A stretch of DNA of 64,000 nucleotides from Brevundimonas sp. (GCA_003248965.1 QFQU01000011.1:138777-202776); one strand, 5' to 3'. Shown: positions 15,762 through 25,228, numbered from the stretch's first letter. Notes: generated from the sequence alone by a model not told the origin. Numbers and translations: made by a program.

Positions 15762-16745
15762 ATGAGCGACCCGCAAAGCGCCGCCGGCGCTGCGGACCGT
15801 GAAGCCGCCGAATGGCACGTCCGCCTCGGGGAGCGCCCCGTGTCGGCCGAGACGCTCCATGCGTTCAAGATCTGGCGCGAAACCGCGGGCAACGCCGAGG
15901 CCTATCGCAAGGTCGAGGCGCTGTGGCGAACCACCGGATCCCTGTCATCGGACCCCGACATCCAGGCCCTGACCCAGGCCACGCTCCGGGCCTCGAAGCC
16001 CCAGGCGCGTCGCGCGGGCTCACGACGCCTGGTCCCTGCTGCACTGGCGCTCGTCTCCGTCGCGGCGATGGCCGTCGCCCTTCTCTTCTGGCTGCCCACC
16101 CGCGGCGTCTACGAGACCGAGGTCGGGGGCCGGCGGACCGTCGCCCTGGATGACGGCACCCGCGTACAGCTGGATACTGACACACGGCTGCGCGTGCGGT
16201 TCGCCGCCGGGGAACGCCGGATCGTGCTCGAACAGGGCCAGGCCCTGTTCACCGTCGCCCACGACGCCACGCGGCCCTTCCGGGTCGAGGCGGGCGGCAC
16301 GGAGGTCACCGCCCTTGGGACGGTGTTCGACGTGCGGCGCGAGGCCGTCGGAGCCCAGGTCACCCTGGTTCAGGGCGTGGTCGCGGTCACCGACGCACGA
16401 ACCGAAGCGGGCCAGTGGCGCCTGGCTCCCGGTCAGCAGGTGCGGACGGTCCGTCCAGACGCCGCGCCCGTCACGGTGGATCCCACCGTCGAGACCAGCT
16501 GGTCCGAGGGGCGTCTGGTCTTCCGGGACACGCCGCTCGGCGAGGCGATCGCCGAGGTCAACCGCTATCTGCCGGACAAGATCGTACTGGCGGACCGGCG
16601 CATCTCCGCGGTCCCGGTCAACGGCGTCTTCGCCACCGGCGACCGCGAGGCGTTCGTGGCGGCCGTGGCGGACCTGTTCGACCTGACGGCCCAAGCGGAG
16701 GCCGACGGCCGCGTCAGACTGACGGCGCGCTCCGTCGGCGGATAA
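15762..16745 (+). CDS. FecR-family anti-sigma/sigma regulator
   Basis: A 327-residue FecR protein. The cytoplasmic N-terminus has the DUF4880-like pattern AAEWHVRLGE through FKIWRETAGNAEAY. A single membrane helix lies near residues 88-107 (LVPAALALVSVAAMAVALLFWL). The periplasmic FecR domain includes VALDDGTRVQLDTDTRLRV and VEAGGTEVTALGTVFDVR. It passes the signal from the TonB-dependent receptor to the sigma factor. An alternative ATG at 15750 is possible; 15762 has GGGGAA five bases upstream. It lies directly after the sigma gene and before the receptor. Confidence 0.88.
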   Translation: MSDPQSAAGAADREAAEWHVRLGERPVSAETLHAFKIWRETAGNAEAYRKVEALWRTTGSLSSDPDIQALTQATLRASKPQARRAGSRRLVPAALALVSVAAMAVALLFWLPTRGVYETEVGGRRTVALDDGTRVQLDTDTRLRVRFAAGERRIVLEQGQALFTVAHDATRPFRVEAGGTEVTALGTVFDVRREAVGAQVTLVQGVVAVTDARTEAGQWRLAPGQQVRTVRPDAAPVTVDPTVETSWSEGRLVFRDTPLGEAIAEVNRYLPDKIVLADRRISAVPVNGVFATGDREAFVAAVADLFDLTAQAEADGRVRLTARSVGG

Positions 16746-16827
16746 AAATTTCGGCCTCCCACTCAGATGAGCCGGCGACCCTGCGTCTCCTGTTCGACGC
16801 GCGCTTGCGTCGGAGGGGACCTTGCTC

Positions 16828-19824
16828 ATGACTATCCACACCCGCAGCCTGCTCGCCGGCGTCGCGCTCCTGCCAATGGCCGCCACAGCCTTCGCGCCGG
16901 ACGCGTGCGCCCAGACGGCTCAACCCCCGCAACCCCAGATCCAGGCCGATCCGGCCGGTGCGGCCCGCGATTTCGAGATCGCCGGCGGGGCGCTGGACGC
17001 CGCCCTCGTCGCCTACGCCCGGCAGGCCAATGTTCAGCTGCTCTACACGGCCGATCTCGTCGCTGGCCTGCGCACGCAGGGCGTCGTGGGACGTCACCCG
17101 CCCGAGGCCGCGCTGCGGCGGCTGCTGGCGGGCACCGGCATCCGCTGGTCGCGCAGTCGTCCCGGCGTGATCGTGCTGCGCCGATCGTCGAACGCCCAGG
17201 CGGACCTTGGGGAGGCGACCGAGATCGACGAGGTGATCGTGACCGGCACGCTGTTGCGGGGGCCGGGCGAGTCCCCGTCTCCAGTCACGGTCATCTCGCG
17301 CGGGGAGCTCGACCGACGCGGGGACGCCACGGTCGCCGATGCGCTCGTCCGACTGCCGCAGTCCTATTCCGGCAACGCCACGCCCAACAGCCTGCTGCTC
17401 GGCGCCGACTCCCTCGGCAGCAACACGGCGACGGCGACGGGCGTCAATCTGAGGGGGTTGGGAGCCGACGCGACGCTGGTGCTGGTCAACGGGCGGCGTC
17501 TCGCCGGTACGGGGATGAAGGGTGAGTTCGCCGACGTTTCCGCGCTCCCCGGCGGTGCGGTCGAGCGCGTCGACGTCCTGCTCGACGGCGCCTCGGCCCT
17601 CTATGGATCCGACGCCGTCGCCGGCGTGGTCAACGTCATCCTGCGGCGGACCTACGAGGGGCAGGAGACGCGACTGCGGGCCTCGGCGGCCCAGGGCGGA
17701 GGCGAAGACCTTCTGGCGTCCCATCTCGTGGGGACGCGGTGGCAGGGCGGGTCCGCGCTCCTGTCCTATGAGTATCAGCATCAGTCTCCCCTGAACTCTG
17801 CTGACCGGGACTACGCCGCGACAGGCGATCTCACGCCCTGGGGTGGGACAGACCGGCGCAGCTTCTACGGACCGCCCGGCAGTATCGTGGTCTTCGATGC
17901 GGCCCGCGGCGCCTATCGCAGCTCCTATGCGATCCGGCCCGGGCCGGACGGAACAGCGCGAAGCCCGGCCGACTTCGAGGCCGGCGGCGCCAATCTCGGC
18001 AACCGGCGGGCAGGCGTCGATATCCTCCCCCTGCAGGAGCGACACAGCGCCTACGCCAGCGTCCGACAGACGCTTGGGTCTCATGTGGAGGTCTCGGCCG
18101 ACGCGCGCTTCAGTCGCCGGGCCTATGAGTATGCGAACCTCGCCCCCGTCAGCATCCTCACCGTCGGCAGCGCCAACCCCTTCTTCGTTTCGCCGACGGG
18201 GGCCGCCTCTCACCTGATCGCCTACAACTTCATCGGCGACCTCGGCCCGACGGAAAGCTATGGCGTCTCGCGAAGCCTGGGCGGCACCGCCGGGATCGAG
18301 ATCGCCCTGCCCCGAGACTGGACGCTGGAAGCCTACGGCGCCTTCGCCGAAGAGCTGAGCGAGGGCGGCACGAACAATCAGCTGAACAGCACCTTCCTGT
18401 CCGAGGCGCTCGGAAACACCGCCGACAATCCCGCCACGCCCTACAGCCCGATGCGGGACGGCTACTTCAATCCCTTCGGATCCGGCGCCGCGAACGGCGA
18501 GGCGGTGCTCGACTTCATCTCTCAGGGCTACACCTGGTCCCGCTATCGGAGTCGGATCAGCTCGGCCAACCTGATGCTGGACGGATCGCCCCTGACCCTG
18601 CCCGGCGGAGATCTGCGGATCGCGGTGGGGGCGGCGTTCCGGCGCGAAGCGTTCAACCGGCGCAGTCGCAACTTCGCCTCGGGCCTCGCCCCGATCGTCA
18701 CCATCGGCGATCCCCAGGTGCGTGACATCGGCGCGGTCTTCGCCGAAGCGCGAATTCCCCTGGTCGGCTCCGCAAACGCCCTGCCGGGGATCGAGCGTCT
18801 TGAGCTCACCCTCGCCGGCCGCGCCGAGCACTATGACGACGTCGGCTCGACGACCAACCCCAAGATCGGGCTGATCTGGCAGCCGTCCGAGCCGGTCACG
18901 GTTCGCGCGAGCTGGGGGACGTCGTTTCGGGCGCCCGCGCTCACCGAGGTGTTCGATCGTGTGCAGGTCGGTCCTCTGACGGTCGCCGACGCGGGCGTCA
19001 GCCGCGTGGCCATCCTGCAGTCCGGCGGCAATACGGATCTGGAGCCGGAGACGGCCGAAAGCCTGACCGTCGGCCTGGAGTGGGCGCCGCGCCCCGGGCT
19101 GCGCTTCAGCGCCGGCTATTTCGATATCCGGTTCGAGAACAAGATCGGCCGACCGGCGCTTGAGAACATCACCAGCATCCTCGTCGACCCCAGCCTGGCC
19201 CCTTTCGTCACCCGTCTGACGCCGGGCGACCCCGCCGATCTGGCGCGGGTCCAGGCCTTCCTAGCGGATCCGCGCTTCACCTCGCCGACCCTCTACCCGG
19301 CCTCAGCCTATTCGGTGATCCTGGACGGCCGCTGGGCGAACACGGGCGAACTCTCCGTCGAGGGTCTCGATCTCGGGGCGACCTACGACTTCAGCCTGGG
19401 CGACAACGCCTTTGGTCTCTCCGTCTCGACCTCCTATCTGCTGGATTACAGCCGGCGTGTGACGCCCGTGGCGGCCCGCGAGGATGTCCTGGGTGTGGTC
19501 GGCTTCCCCGTCGATCTTAGAGCTCAGGCCGCCGCGACCTGGACACGGGGGGACTGGTCGACCCGGATCGGCCTCAACCACGCCTCGGACTATCGCGACC
19601 TCGCCGGTCGGACGATCGACGCCTTCACCACGACGGACGTGCAGCTGCGGTGGGCTGGCGTCGGCCGCGGCCTGGCCGAAGGGGTCGAGGTCGCCTTGAC
19701 GGTCCAGAACCTGTTCGATGCGGACCCGCCCTTCTACGACTCGCCGCAGGGCTTCGGTTTCGATCCGGGTCAGGCCGGGCCGCTGGGCCGCGTCGCCGCC
19801 TTCCAGCTGATCAAGCGCTGGTAG
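16828..19824 (+). CDS. TonB-dependent receptor with STN signalling domain
   Basis: A 998-residue outer-membrane receptor. It has a signal peptide to about residue 31, a secretin/TonB N-terminal (STN) signalling domain (FEIAGGALDAALVAYARQ to IRWSRSRPGVIVL), a TonB-box-like EVIVTGTLLRG, then the plug (VNLRGLGADATLVLVNGRR, DGASALYGSDAVAGVVNVI) and a 22-strand-type barrel ending in an aromatic-plus-basic tail (FQLIKRW). The STN domain implies surface signalling through FecR to the sigma factor. In isopeptidase-type lasso loci such receptors are thought to take up the lasso peptide or a complex of it. GGAGGGG lies upstream of ATG 16828. Confidence 0.92.
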   Translation: MTIHTRSLLAGVALLPMAATAFAPDACAQTAQPPQPQIQADPAGAARDFEIAGGALDAALVAYARQANVQLLYTADLVAGLRTQGVVGRHPPEAALRRLLAGTGIRWSRSRPGVIVLRRSSNAQADLGEATEIDEVIVTGTLLRGPGESPSPVTVISRGELDRRGDATVADALVRLPQSYSGNATPNSLLLGADSLGSNTATATGVNLRGLGADATLVLVNGRRLAGTGMKGEFADVSALPGGAVERVDVLLDGASALYGSDAVAGVVNVILRRTYEGQETRLRASAAQGGGEDLLASHLVGTRWQGGSALLSYEYQHQSPLNSADRDYAATGDLTPWGGTDRRSFYGPPGSIVVFDAARGAYRSSYAIRPGPDGTARSPADFEAGGANLGNRRAGVDILPLQERHSAYASVRQTLGSHVEVSADARFSRRAYEYANLAPVSILTVGSANPFFVSPTGAASHLIAYNFIGDLGPTESYGVSRSLGGTAGIEIALPRDWTLEAYGAFAEELSEGGTNNQLNSTFLSEALGNTADNPATPYSPMRDGYFNPFGSGAANGEAVLDFISQGYTWSRYRSRISSANLMLDGSPLTLPGGDLRIAVGAAFRREAFNRRSRNFASGLAPIVTIGDPQVRDIGAVFAEARIPLVGSANALPGIERLELTLAGRAEHYDDVGSTTNPKIGLIWQPSEPVTVRASWGTSFRAPALTEVFDRVQVGPLTVADAGVSRVAILQSGGNTDLEPETAESLTVGLEWAPRPGLRFSAGYFDIRFENKIGRPALENITSILVDPSLAPFVTRLTPGDPADLARVQAFLADPRFTSPTLYPASAYSVILDGRWANTGELSVEGLDLGATYDFSLGDNAFGLSVSTSYLLDYSRRVTPVAAREDVLGVVGFPVDLRAQAAATWTRGDWSTRIGLNHASDYRDLAGRTIDAFTTTDVQLRWAGVGRGLAEGVEVALTVQNLFDADPPFYDSPQGFGFDPGQAGPLGRVAAFQLIKRW

Positions 19825-19830
19825 GTCGCC

Positions 19831-22437
19831 ATGTCAAACTCGACTGTGAGCGGACGCCCGACGGCGTCCGCGAGGCGGCGTGCGCCTGTCCGGATCGCCT
19901 TCGCCGCCGCGTTCGCCGCAGCGTCGGCGGGCCTGGCCCTGCCGACATCAGCCCGAACCCTGGTGCAGGACGGCGCGACGGTCGCGGCTGAAGCCGGATC
20001 CTCGACGGCGGCGCAGCCCCGGGGCCGACCCTATCGGACCGACGACATGCTGGCCGCCGAATCCTTCGGCAATGCGACCCTCGACCCCACGGGGCGATGG
20101 GCGATCTTCGAGCATCGTCCCGCCTATGAGTCTGCGACATCGTTCGCGTTCGGCCTTCGCAATCCCTGGACCGTCAGTCGTCTGGAGATCGTCGATCTCA
20201 CCGGGGATCGGCCGGCCGAGCGCCTCCTGGCGGCAAGCGAAGGCGACGGCCTCGTCCTCGGCCCCTGGTCGCCGTCCGGCCACAGGCTCCTGGTCTTCCG
20301 GCTGCGCGACCGCCGCTGGCAGGCCGGCGTCGTCGAGATGCCGGCGCGGACCGTCCGATGGTTCGCCCCGTCTCCGGAGTTGTCGACCTTCGGCCAGGCG
20401 GCGCAGTGGCGCTCGGACGACGAGCTCGTCCTGCTGGTCAGACCTGACGGGTCCCTCCCCCAATGGCTCGACAGCGGCGGACGCGGTGTGAGGGCTCTCC
20501 CAACCCGCTGGCGCGCGACGGAGGCCGGCGGGCCAGCGCAACGGACCACGCTCGGCAGCGGCGCCTTCGCTGCGGACATGCCCGACATGCCCGAAAACCA
20601 GGCGGTCCGCCTGGATGTGGCGACCGGCCGGTTCACGACCTTGGCGGCCGGCCGGTTCTACGACCTCGAACTTGCCCCGGACGGCGACCGCCTGGCCCTG
20701 GTCGAGACCGCCGCCGCCGCCCCCTTCGATCCCGCCGGACCCTTCGAGCCCCAGGCGATCGACCGCGAAAGGCGTCTGCGCCTTGTCGACCTGAGGACCG
20801 GCGACCTGTCCTCGCCCCTGGGCGAGGCGGACGTCGCGCCGAGCCTCCTCAGCTGGTCCCCTCGCTCGAACCGACTGCTGGTCTGGACGCGGGGTCCGGC
20901 CGGTTGGGCGGCAGGCGATCTCGTCGCCGTCGATCCGGCGACCGGCGCGGCGGAGCGATATGCGCGGGGCGACCTCCAGCCCTATGCCGGCGGCGGCGTC
21001 GCCGCCTTCAATGCGGTCTATGCGGACTGGCTCGGGGACCGTCCGATCCTCTTTGGACGATCGTCGACGGCGGCGCGCGACGACTGGCACCGGCTGGACC
21101 TCAACGGACCGGTCAACCTGACAGCGGCTCTGGCCCCACCCTCGTCCAGGATCGGCGCGATCGACGGCGAGCGCCTGCTCCTCCTCGCCGGCGGCCGGCC
21201 CTGGGCGGTGACCGCATCAGGCGAAGCCGCCTCTTTGACGGCGCCGCCGGGTTCCTTGAGCGGCTTCGATGGCGTGGGCTATCTGGAGTCGCAGCGGCGC
21301 CAACGGAACTCGCCGCCCCGCCAATCCTGGTTCGCGGCGCGGACCCCGGCCGGAGCCGTCCTGCGGCCCGGCCTCGATCCCGCGGTCGAGGTCGTCGAAG
21401 AAGACGCGCGGTTCGGAGTCTACGCGGGAGCCTTGGGCGTCATCACACGCTCGGTCGAGAACGGGGTGCAGCGCTTGCAGCTGGAGCAGCCAGGCCGTCC
21501 CTCACGAACCCTCGCGACGATCAACGACTACTTGGCGGAGGTCGATTTCCCTCCGCCCGAGCCGGTGCGTCACCTCGGCCCGGACGGTCGCGAGCGCACG
21601 AGCTGGCTCTACCGCCCCCGCAGCTGGCGAGGCGAGAAAATCCCTCTCGTGGTCCTGTCCTATCCCGGCGGGCCCGCCGCGCCGCCGGCTGAGCCCGCCG
21701 CGCTCAACGCCTGGGCCAATCCCCAGCTCGTCGTCGGAGGGGGGTATGCGGTGCTGATCCCTGTCCTCGCCCTCGACCGGGATAAGGAGCCTGCGGAGGA
21801 CTACGCGAGGGATGTCCTGACGGTGGTCGACGCCGCACTGGCGCAGTACCCGGTTCTGGATCCCGGCCGGGTCGCCCATTGGGGCCACAGTTTCGGCGGC
21901 TATGTGGGGTTGGTCGCGGCGACCCAGACGGATCGGTTCAAGGCCATCATCTCCGTGGCGGGCCTTTCGGATCTCGCAACCGCCTGGGGCGAATTCTCGC
22001 CCTCCAATCGTGACAATCCCGAGTTCGGCCTGTCGCTGCGCCAGCGCATCGGCTGGGCCGAGGAGAGCCAGGGGCGCATGCGCGCGCCGCCGTGGGCCGC
22101 GCCCGACCGCTATGTCCGTAACAGTCCCCTGTTCGCCGCGGACCGGATCACCGCGCCCGTGCTCCTTGTTCATGGAGACCGTGACCTCCTGCCCAGCACC
22201 CAGTCGGAGATCATGTTCTCGGCGCTGTGGCGACAGAACAAGGATGCCCGGCTTCTCACCTATTGGGGCGAAGGCCATCACCTCTGGAGTCCCGACAACA
22301 TCCGCGACCTCTACGCCCAGATCGTAATCTTCCTCGACCGGACGCTCGGCGCGGGTGAGGCGGGGCCGGCCGTCACGCCGCCGCCCCGATCGCCTCCCAG
22401 CGTCGAACCCAGCTCTCCGTCACCGCCGCCATCGTGA
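19831..22437 (+). CDS. lasso peptide isopeptidase (S9 prolyl-oligopeptidase family)
   Basis: An 868-residue exported S9-family serine peptidase with a long N-terminal beta-propeller and a C-terminal alpha/beta hydrolase domain. The catalytic triad is probably Ser687 in HWGHSFGGY, Asp785 in HGDRDLLP and His816 in WGEGHHLW. A signal peptide-like segment covers about residues 20-45. In related loci (AtxE type) this enzyme opens the macrolactam isopeptide bond of the matching lasso peptide. It starts six bases after the receptor stop. Its last 65 bases overlap the 3' end of the convergent cyclase gene, giving a Pro/Ser-rich tail. The lasso-specific role rests on the neighbours. Confidence 0.85.
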   Translation: MSNSTVSGRPTASARRRAPVRIAFAAAFAAASAGLALPTSARTLVQDGATVAAEAGSSTAAQPRGRPYRTDDMLAAESFGNATLDPTGRWAIFEHRPAYESATSFAFGLRNPWTVSRLEIVDLTGDRPAERLLAASEGDGLVLGPWSPSGHRLLVFRLRDRRWQAGVVEMPARTVRWFAPSPELSTFGQAAQWRSDDELVLLVRPDGSLPQWLDSGGRGVRALPTRWRATEAGGPAQRTTLGSGAFAADMPDMPENQAVRLDVATGRFTTLAAGRFYDLELAPDGDRLALVETAAAAPFDPAGPFEPQAIDRERRLRLVDLRTGDLSSPLGEADVAPSLLSWSPRSNRLLVWTRGPAGWAAGDLVAVDPATGAAERYARGDLQPYAGGGVAAFNAVYADWLGDRPILFGRSSTAARDDWHRLDLNGPVNLTAALAPPSSRIGAIDGERLLLLAGGRPWAVTASGEAASLTAPPGSLSGFDGVGYLESQRRQRNSPPRQSWFAARTPAGAVLRPGLDPAVEVVEEDARFGVYAGALGVITRSVENGVQRLQLEQPGRPSRTLATINDYLAEVDFPPPEPVRHLGPDGRERTSWLYRPRSWRGEKIPLVVLSYPGGPAAPPAEPAALNAWANPQLVVGGGYAVLIPVLALDRDKEPAEDYARDVLTVVDAALAQYPVLDPGRVAHWGHSFGGYVGLVAATQTDRFKAIISVAGLSDLATAWGEFSPSNRDNPEFGLSLRQRIGWAEESQGRMRAPPWAAPDRYVRNSPLFAADRITAPVLLVHGDRDLLPSTQSEIMFSALWRQNKDARLLTYWGEGHHLWSPDNIRDLYAQIVIFLDRTLGAGEAGPAVTPPPRSPPSVEPSSPSPPPS

Positions 22438-24136
22438 AATCCGGCACGCTGCCCTTCCAGAGCAGGCGATCGACGTCGAGCAAGGCTTCGGTCCTGCCCC
22501 GGTCGATGATCCCGCGCGACGCCAGGCGACCGTCGAGCAAATGCGCGCGCAGGAAGGGGAGGCTGGCGGCGGCCTGGCGTCCAAAATAGGCGGTCATCTC
22601 ACCCTTGGACCGACGATGAAGGATCTCCGGCGGCAGGCGGTCAGCGAAAGCGGCGCGCGCCAGTCTCCGGTCGGCCTCACCGTCGTCGGTCAGCATGGGC
22701 ACGGACAGTCCCAGAGCCAGTTCGACGACGGGCTGGGCCAGCAGGGGATGGATCAGATCGGCGGCCTCGGTCCGTCGGCACTGGCTCTGGTAGGCCAGAC
22801 CGGCGGCCACGGACTCGACCTGGAGGCGCTTGGCCGGCGGGACGGTCTCCAGATTGCGGAGCCAGGGGTGCAAGGCCTCATCGGCGTCAAACGGCCCGAC
22901 GCTGTCCGGATTGAAGATCGACAAGGCCCGGGCCGACCGGTCCAGGGGCGCGCGGCGGGGCGTCGTCAAGGCGGTCTTCAGCAGGGCCCAGGTCGAGCGC
23001 CTTGTCCACCTCGCCAGCTTCGGCAGCGCGGGGCTGAACACGGCGCGAAGTCCGCGCTCTCGGAGCACATCGGTGAAGATCTCCGGCACGCCCATCTGGA
23101 AGAAGACCCCGTCTCCGCCTTTTCCGGTCAACAGCCCGTCGACCCCGTGTTCCCGACAGGCCGAGGCGACGGCCGCGTCGAAGGCGTAGTCCCGGCCGTT
23201 CACGCCGGGCCTGGGTCCCTTGGCGGTGATCTGGAACCCGTCCTCCGTCATGGGCTGAACCGCTCTCTGAACGCAGTGCGGCTCGAACCCCAGGCGATCC
23301 CCGAGGGTGCGGACGAACCGGCGCTCGTCGCCCTCCGCGAACGGTCCGTACATGTTGAACCAGAGCCGGGGCCCGGCGCCGGCGGCCCTGAAGGCTCCCG
23401 CGACGATGGCTGAATCCAGGCCGCCGGACACCTCCACGCCGGGCCGGGCGACGGCCTGGGCGAACGCCGCGAGGCAGCCGTCGATCCGTTGACGCAGAAG
23501 CGACGCGCCTTCTCTGGGGTCCGAGGTGATAGAGCCGGTGAAGTCGACCGGACGCCAGACCGGTGTGACACGCCGGGCGTTGAGATCGGTCAGATCGCCC
23601 GCTTCGGCGACGCGGATGCCCACGAGCGGACTGGCGGCGGTCGCATTGATCGGATCGCGCAGCAGGCCGCCGACCCGATCCCAGTCGATCTGGATCGGGG
23701 GCGCCGCGAGCGCCATAAGCCAGTCGGACAGTTCCGAGGTGACGATCTGGACGCCTTCGCGCCGCCAGGCCACGCATTCGTGGGCCCCGCTCGGATCCCT
23801 GAGGATCTGCCTCACCTGACCCCGCGGCGTTCTGAACAGGGCGACGTAGCGCCCCCAGTATCGCCGGACCAGCGCGCGGGCGCGATCGGCGTCTTCGCCG
23901 AGCGTGGGAATGGGGCGGCGATCGCCATCGAGCGCATCAAACAGATCGCCCAGCACGAGAAGATGATCTCCCGCCGGTCGATGGACCCTCGGCGGTCGGG
24001 GTCCGCGCACGCCGACCCAGGCCTGGTCCAGGGCCTGGACCGGGGCGAAGCCATGGGCCTGGGCCCTTGCGACGAGGGTCTCGGCCAGATCGAGGCGGCT
24101 CGTGTCCGTCCAGGCGAGATGCAGGAAATGCCCCAT
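22373..24136 (-). CDS. lasso peptide cyclase (C protein, asparagine-synthetase-like)
   Basis: A 587-residue homologue of class B asparagine synthetase. The PP-loop SGGLDSA (residues 237-243) adenylates the ring Asp/Glu side chain of the precursor, so that the freed N-terminal Gly can form the macrolactam. Other synthetase features are LLTGKGGDGVFFQ and RRSKGEMTAYF near the C-terminus. The catalytic N-terminal Cys of true glutamine amidotransferases is absent (MGHFLHLAW), as is usual for lasso C proteins. ATG 24136 follows the B gene stop by one base; the longer frame to 24190 lies within B. The 3' end overlaps the convergent isopeptidase gene. Confidence 0.92.
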   Translation of the reverse strand: MGHFLHLAWTDTSRLDLAETLVARAQAHGFAPVQALDQAWVGVRGPRPPRVHRPAGDHLLVLGDLFDALDGDRRPIPTLGEDADRARALVRRYWGRYVALFRTPRGQVRQILRDPSGAHECVAWRREGVQIVTSELSDWLMALAAPPIQIDWDRVGGLLRDPINATAASPLVGIRVAEAGDLTDLNARRVTPVWRPVDFTGSITSDPREGASLLRQRIDGCLAAFAQAVARPGVEVSGGLDSAIVAGAFRAAGAGPRLWFNMYGPFAEGDERRFVRTLGDRLGFEPHCVQRAVQPMTEDGFQITAKGPRPGVNGRDYAFDAAVASACREHGVDGLLTGKGGDGVFFQMGVPEIFTDVLRERGLRAVFSPALPKLARWTRRSTWALLKTALTTPRRAPLDRSARALSIFNPDSVGPFDADEALHPWLRNLETVPPAKRLQVESVAAGLAYQSQCRRTEAADLIHPLLAQPVVELALGLSVPMLTDDGEADRRLARAAFADRLPPEILHRRSKGEMTAYFGRQAAASLPFLRAHLLDGRLASRGIIDRGRTEALLDVDRLLWKGSVPDFTMAAVTESWVRRWEAIGAAA

Positions 24137-24137
24137 C

Positions 24138-24884
24138 TCAGACCACCATGATCGGGGTGTAGACCCCGACCCGGTCCGGCTCGTCGTCAAGCACCGTATC
24201 GCCGACCTGAAGCCAGCAGTGCGCCGAGAACGGCCAGGTGCGCACCCCGAACACCCACTGCACCTCTCCGCCGGCGTCCCGGATGAGGGCGCGCAAAAGA
24301 TGGGCCCGATACAGGCAGGCGCCCTGCCCCGGAGCCCAGGGCAAGAGACGAACGAAGGTCGAGGTCAGCCGGGCAAGCTCCGCGTCTGACACGGTCGCGG
24401 CCGAGGGCCGCCGACGGGCGGTCGCGAGAAGGTCGGCCAGGGACCGGGTCTCGAAATTCCGTCCCTCGCGCCACCAGGCCCACCAGAACCGGCCCGCCGC
24501 GAACACATCGGTTGCGGATGAGCCGGGCAGGCTCAGCGACCGTCTCGGCGCGGGCGGGGCTGCGGCCCGCTTCGGGCCTGGATCGCCCAGAAAGCCGGCT
24601 TGCCCGAGCTGGGCGATGACGTCTGCGGGCGCGACGATCCGGGCGCCGTCGACCTGGATGACGGCTCCCGCGCCCGGCAGGCAGCTATAGGCGTCGGTCC
24701 GCGCGTCAAGCACGATGACGTCCTCATCGACGACGGCGAAATGGAGATGTTCCGACAGGTGGGCGATGACGCCTTCCGAAACGGGGGAGGTCGAATCTGT
24801 CGGATCGAGGGACGGGTTCAGCATCGGGACACGCGCGTGGCGGCAAGGGACGAGCGCCGGAACGACGATCGTCCCCCTGGCCAT
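24138..24884 (-). CDS. lasso peptide B protein: RRE plus leader peptidase fusion
   Basis: A 248-residue fused B protein. The N-terminal part (about residues 30-105) is a PqqD-like RiPP recognition element with VVDEDVIVLDARTDAYSCLPG. The C-terminal part is a transglutaminase-like Cys protease that removes the leader: Cys190 in GQGACLYRA, His222 in FSAHCWLQV and Asp233 in VLDDEPDRVGVY. Proteobacterial lasso loci usually carry this fused form. Its ATG overlaps the stop of precursor A1 (TGATG), so translation is coupled. An internal Met21 is an alternative start without a clear ribosome site. Confidence 0.9.
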   Translation of the reverse strand: MARGTIVVPALVPCRHARVPMLNPSLDPTDSTSPVSEGVIAHLSEHLHFAVVDEDVIVLDARTDAYSCLPGAGAVIQVDGARIVAPADVIAQLGQAGFLGDPGPKRAAAPPAPRRSLSLPGSSATDVFAAGRFWWAWWREGRNFETRSLADLLATARRRPSAATVSDAELARLTSTFVRLLPWAPGQGACLYRAHLLRALIRDAGGEVQWVFGVRTWPFSAHCWLQVGDTVLDDEPDRVGVYTPIMVV

Positions 24885-25003
24885 CAGGCCCCGCCGTCGT
24901 AGGGCATTTCTTCTTGCTCCAGCGGCGGGCCGATGAGCGCGCCTCTCGTGAGCCTGCTGACGGGACCAAGATCGATCAGTCGGATGCGGGTGATGCCAGT
25001 CAT
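24884..25003 (-). CDS. lasso peptide precursor A1
   Basis: A 39-residue precursor. The leader (residues 1-20) contains RLIDLGPVSRLTR and ends Thr-Arg, with Thr at the -2 position that lasso B/C enzymes need. The predicted core is GALIGPPLEQEEMPYDGGA (19 residues). Gly1 and Glu9 would form a nine-membered macrolactam ring with an adjacent Pro-Pro in it, leaving a ten-residue loop and tail. The start was fixed at ATG 25003 by AGGAGG six bases upstream; a longer in-frame ORF to 25075 is upstream noise. The stop overlaps the B start. The ring resembles my recollection of caulosegnin III (GALVG...LE). Confidence 0.88.
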   Translation of the reverse strand: MTGITRIRLIDLGPVSRLTRGALIGPPLEQEEMPYDGGA

Positions 25004-25071
25004 GAGAGCCTCCTGGTTTGTGACGCCGCAGGATCGCGGCCCTTCATGGAGCCGCTCGCGGGCCTCGGGCC

Positions 25072-25095
25072 GCAATCTATATCTGTCGTGTATTT
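25072..25095 (-). promoter_or_regulatory. promoter-type repeat upstream of precursor A1
   Basis: A 24-base block (plus-strand reading GCAATCTATATC then TGTCGTGTATTT) is identical to the one at 25416-25439. It lies 69 bases upstream of ATG 25003. On the transcribed strand it reads AAATACACGACA-GATATAGATTGC. Identity amid diverged flanks marks it as a promoter or operator, possibly for the FecI-like sigma factor. Confidence 0.6.
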
Positions 25096-25200
25096 GGGGT
25101 GGCGGCCTGGGCTTCGGCTCAGCGCCTCAGTCGCAAGAAAGCCGCCGCGACGGAGGTCGGGCGGCGGCGCCGCGTGGGGGCGGATATGGACGGAAGACGA

Positions 25201-25216
25201 GCGCCGCAAGCGGCGC
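25201..25216 (-). terminator. hairpin between the two precursor genes
   Basis: GCGCCGC, a two-base loop and GCGGCGC form a perfect 7-bp stem 12 bases past the A2 stop on the transcribed strand. It has no long T-run. It may stop or stabilise the A2 transcript so that each precursor has its own unit. Confidence 0.45.
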
Positions 25217-25228
25217 CCGTCCCTGCCG

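Noticed and set aside
16714..18831. 705-residue - strand frame
   Set aside because: It is antisense to the TonB-dependent receptor, whose domains are intact on the + strand.
19948..21090. 380-residue - strand frame
   Set aside because: It is a shadow of the isopeptidase propeller region.
23489..24151. 220-residue + strand frame
   Set aside because: It is antisense to the lasso cyclase gene.
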